DNA of 48,118 nt from assembly GCA_910584365.1 (NCBI GenBank), contig CAJUAF010000019.1:1-48118 (forward strand). The letters are read 5' to 3'. Shown piece by piece: positions 48,078-48,118 of this stretch (within the stretch, counting starts at the first letter, position 1; each line of letters begins with the position of its first letter). The translations under genes were made by a program, and so were the position numbers. The stretch comes from an uncultured Muribaculaceae bacterium (GTDB lineage Bacteria > Bacteroidota > Bacteroidia > Bacteroidales > Muribaculaceae). Below the pieces are notes generated by a model. The model saw only the letters and a list, made by a program, of their open reading frames with translations. It did no database searches and was not told where the DNA came from.

Positions 48078-48118
48078 CGAAAGGGTTCGGAAGAACACCG
48101 CAAAGCACTGAAATCAGT

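Noticed and set aside
1..48118. CRISPR array, prophage, integrase, toxin-antitoxin or restriction system
   Set aside because: No regular direct repeats with spacers were seen, and no integrase, Cas, phage, toxin-antitoxin or restriction gene was recognised.

Overview
The window looks like chromosome of a member of the Bacteroidales, most likely Muribaculaceae-like. The evidence is SusC/SusD nutrient uptake genes, a SusR-like membrane regulator, the bamD-rpoZ and folP-cdaA pairs, GSCFA and DUF3109 proteins, and many copies of the Bacteroidetes promoter (-33 TTTG, about 19 bp, -7 TAnnTTTG). Coding DNA is G+C-rich, except for one clearly A/T-rich gene at 1938-2990. The family placement is inference; the phylum-level placement is strong.

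Layout. 1-3127: rpsO (-), a zupT-type metal transporter (+), an A/T-rich orphan gene with an HExxH metallopeptidase-like motif (+), and a long inverted repeat resembling two abutted insertion-sequence ends. 3128-12427: rpoZ and bamD (-), a PASTA membrane protein and rluD (+), recQ and cls (-), then a fused ABC ATPase-permease with a YtrA-type GntR repressor (+). 12428-13890: two gene-poor spacers around a guanine deaminase (-).

13891-33934 is a polysaccharide utilization locus with two divergent arms. The minus arm reads SusR-like regulator, SusC (interrupted by two in-frame TAG codons), SusD, a four-module SusE/F-like lipoprotein, a GH27-like lipoprotein and a GH97 alpha-glucosidase. The plus arm has three secreted SusE/F-like proteins whose C-termini resemble type IX secretion sorting domains, followed by a GH66 dextranase-like enzyme; the last three genes overlap by 4 nt each. 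GH66, GH97 and a GH27-like enzyme together suggest dextran or another alpha-1,6-rich glucan as substrate. GH66 would cut the polymer outside, SusCD would import oligosaccharides, and GH97 would release glucose in the periplasm.

34127-48118 is mostly housekeeping: a CNNM/CBS membrane protein, dapA, a DUF3109 protein, pepT, miaA, a PorE-like OmpA lipoprotein, a GSCFA protein, folP-cdaA, a LytS/LytTR two-component pair, a SIMPL protein, tRNA-Arg(TCT), queC and tRNA-Lys(TTT).

The signals most worth a second look are: a four-copy dispersed hairpin repeat lying just downstream of genes and acting, in three copies, like a portable terminator; the double-amber susC; the orphan HExxH gene beside the IS-like inverted repeat; and the possible type IX secretion signals on surface glycan-binding proteins of the plus arm.
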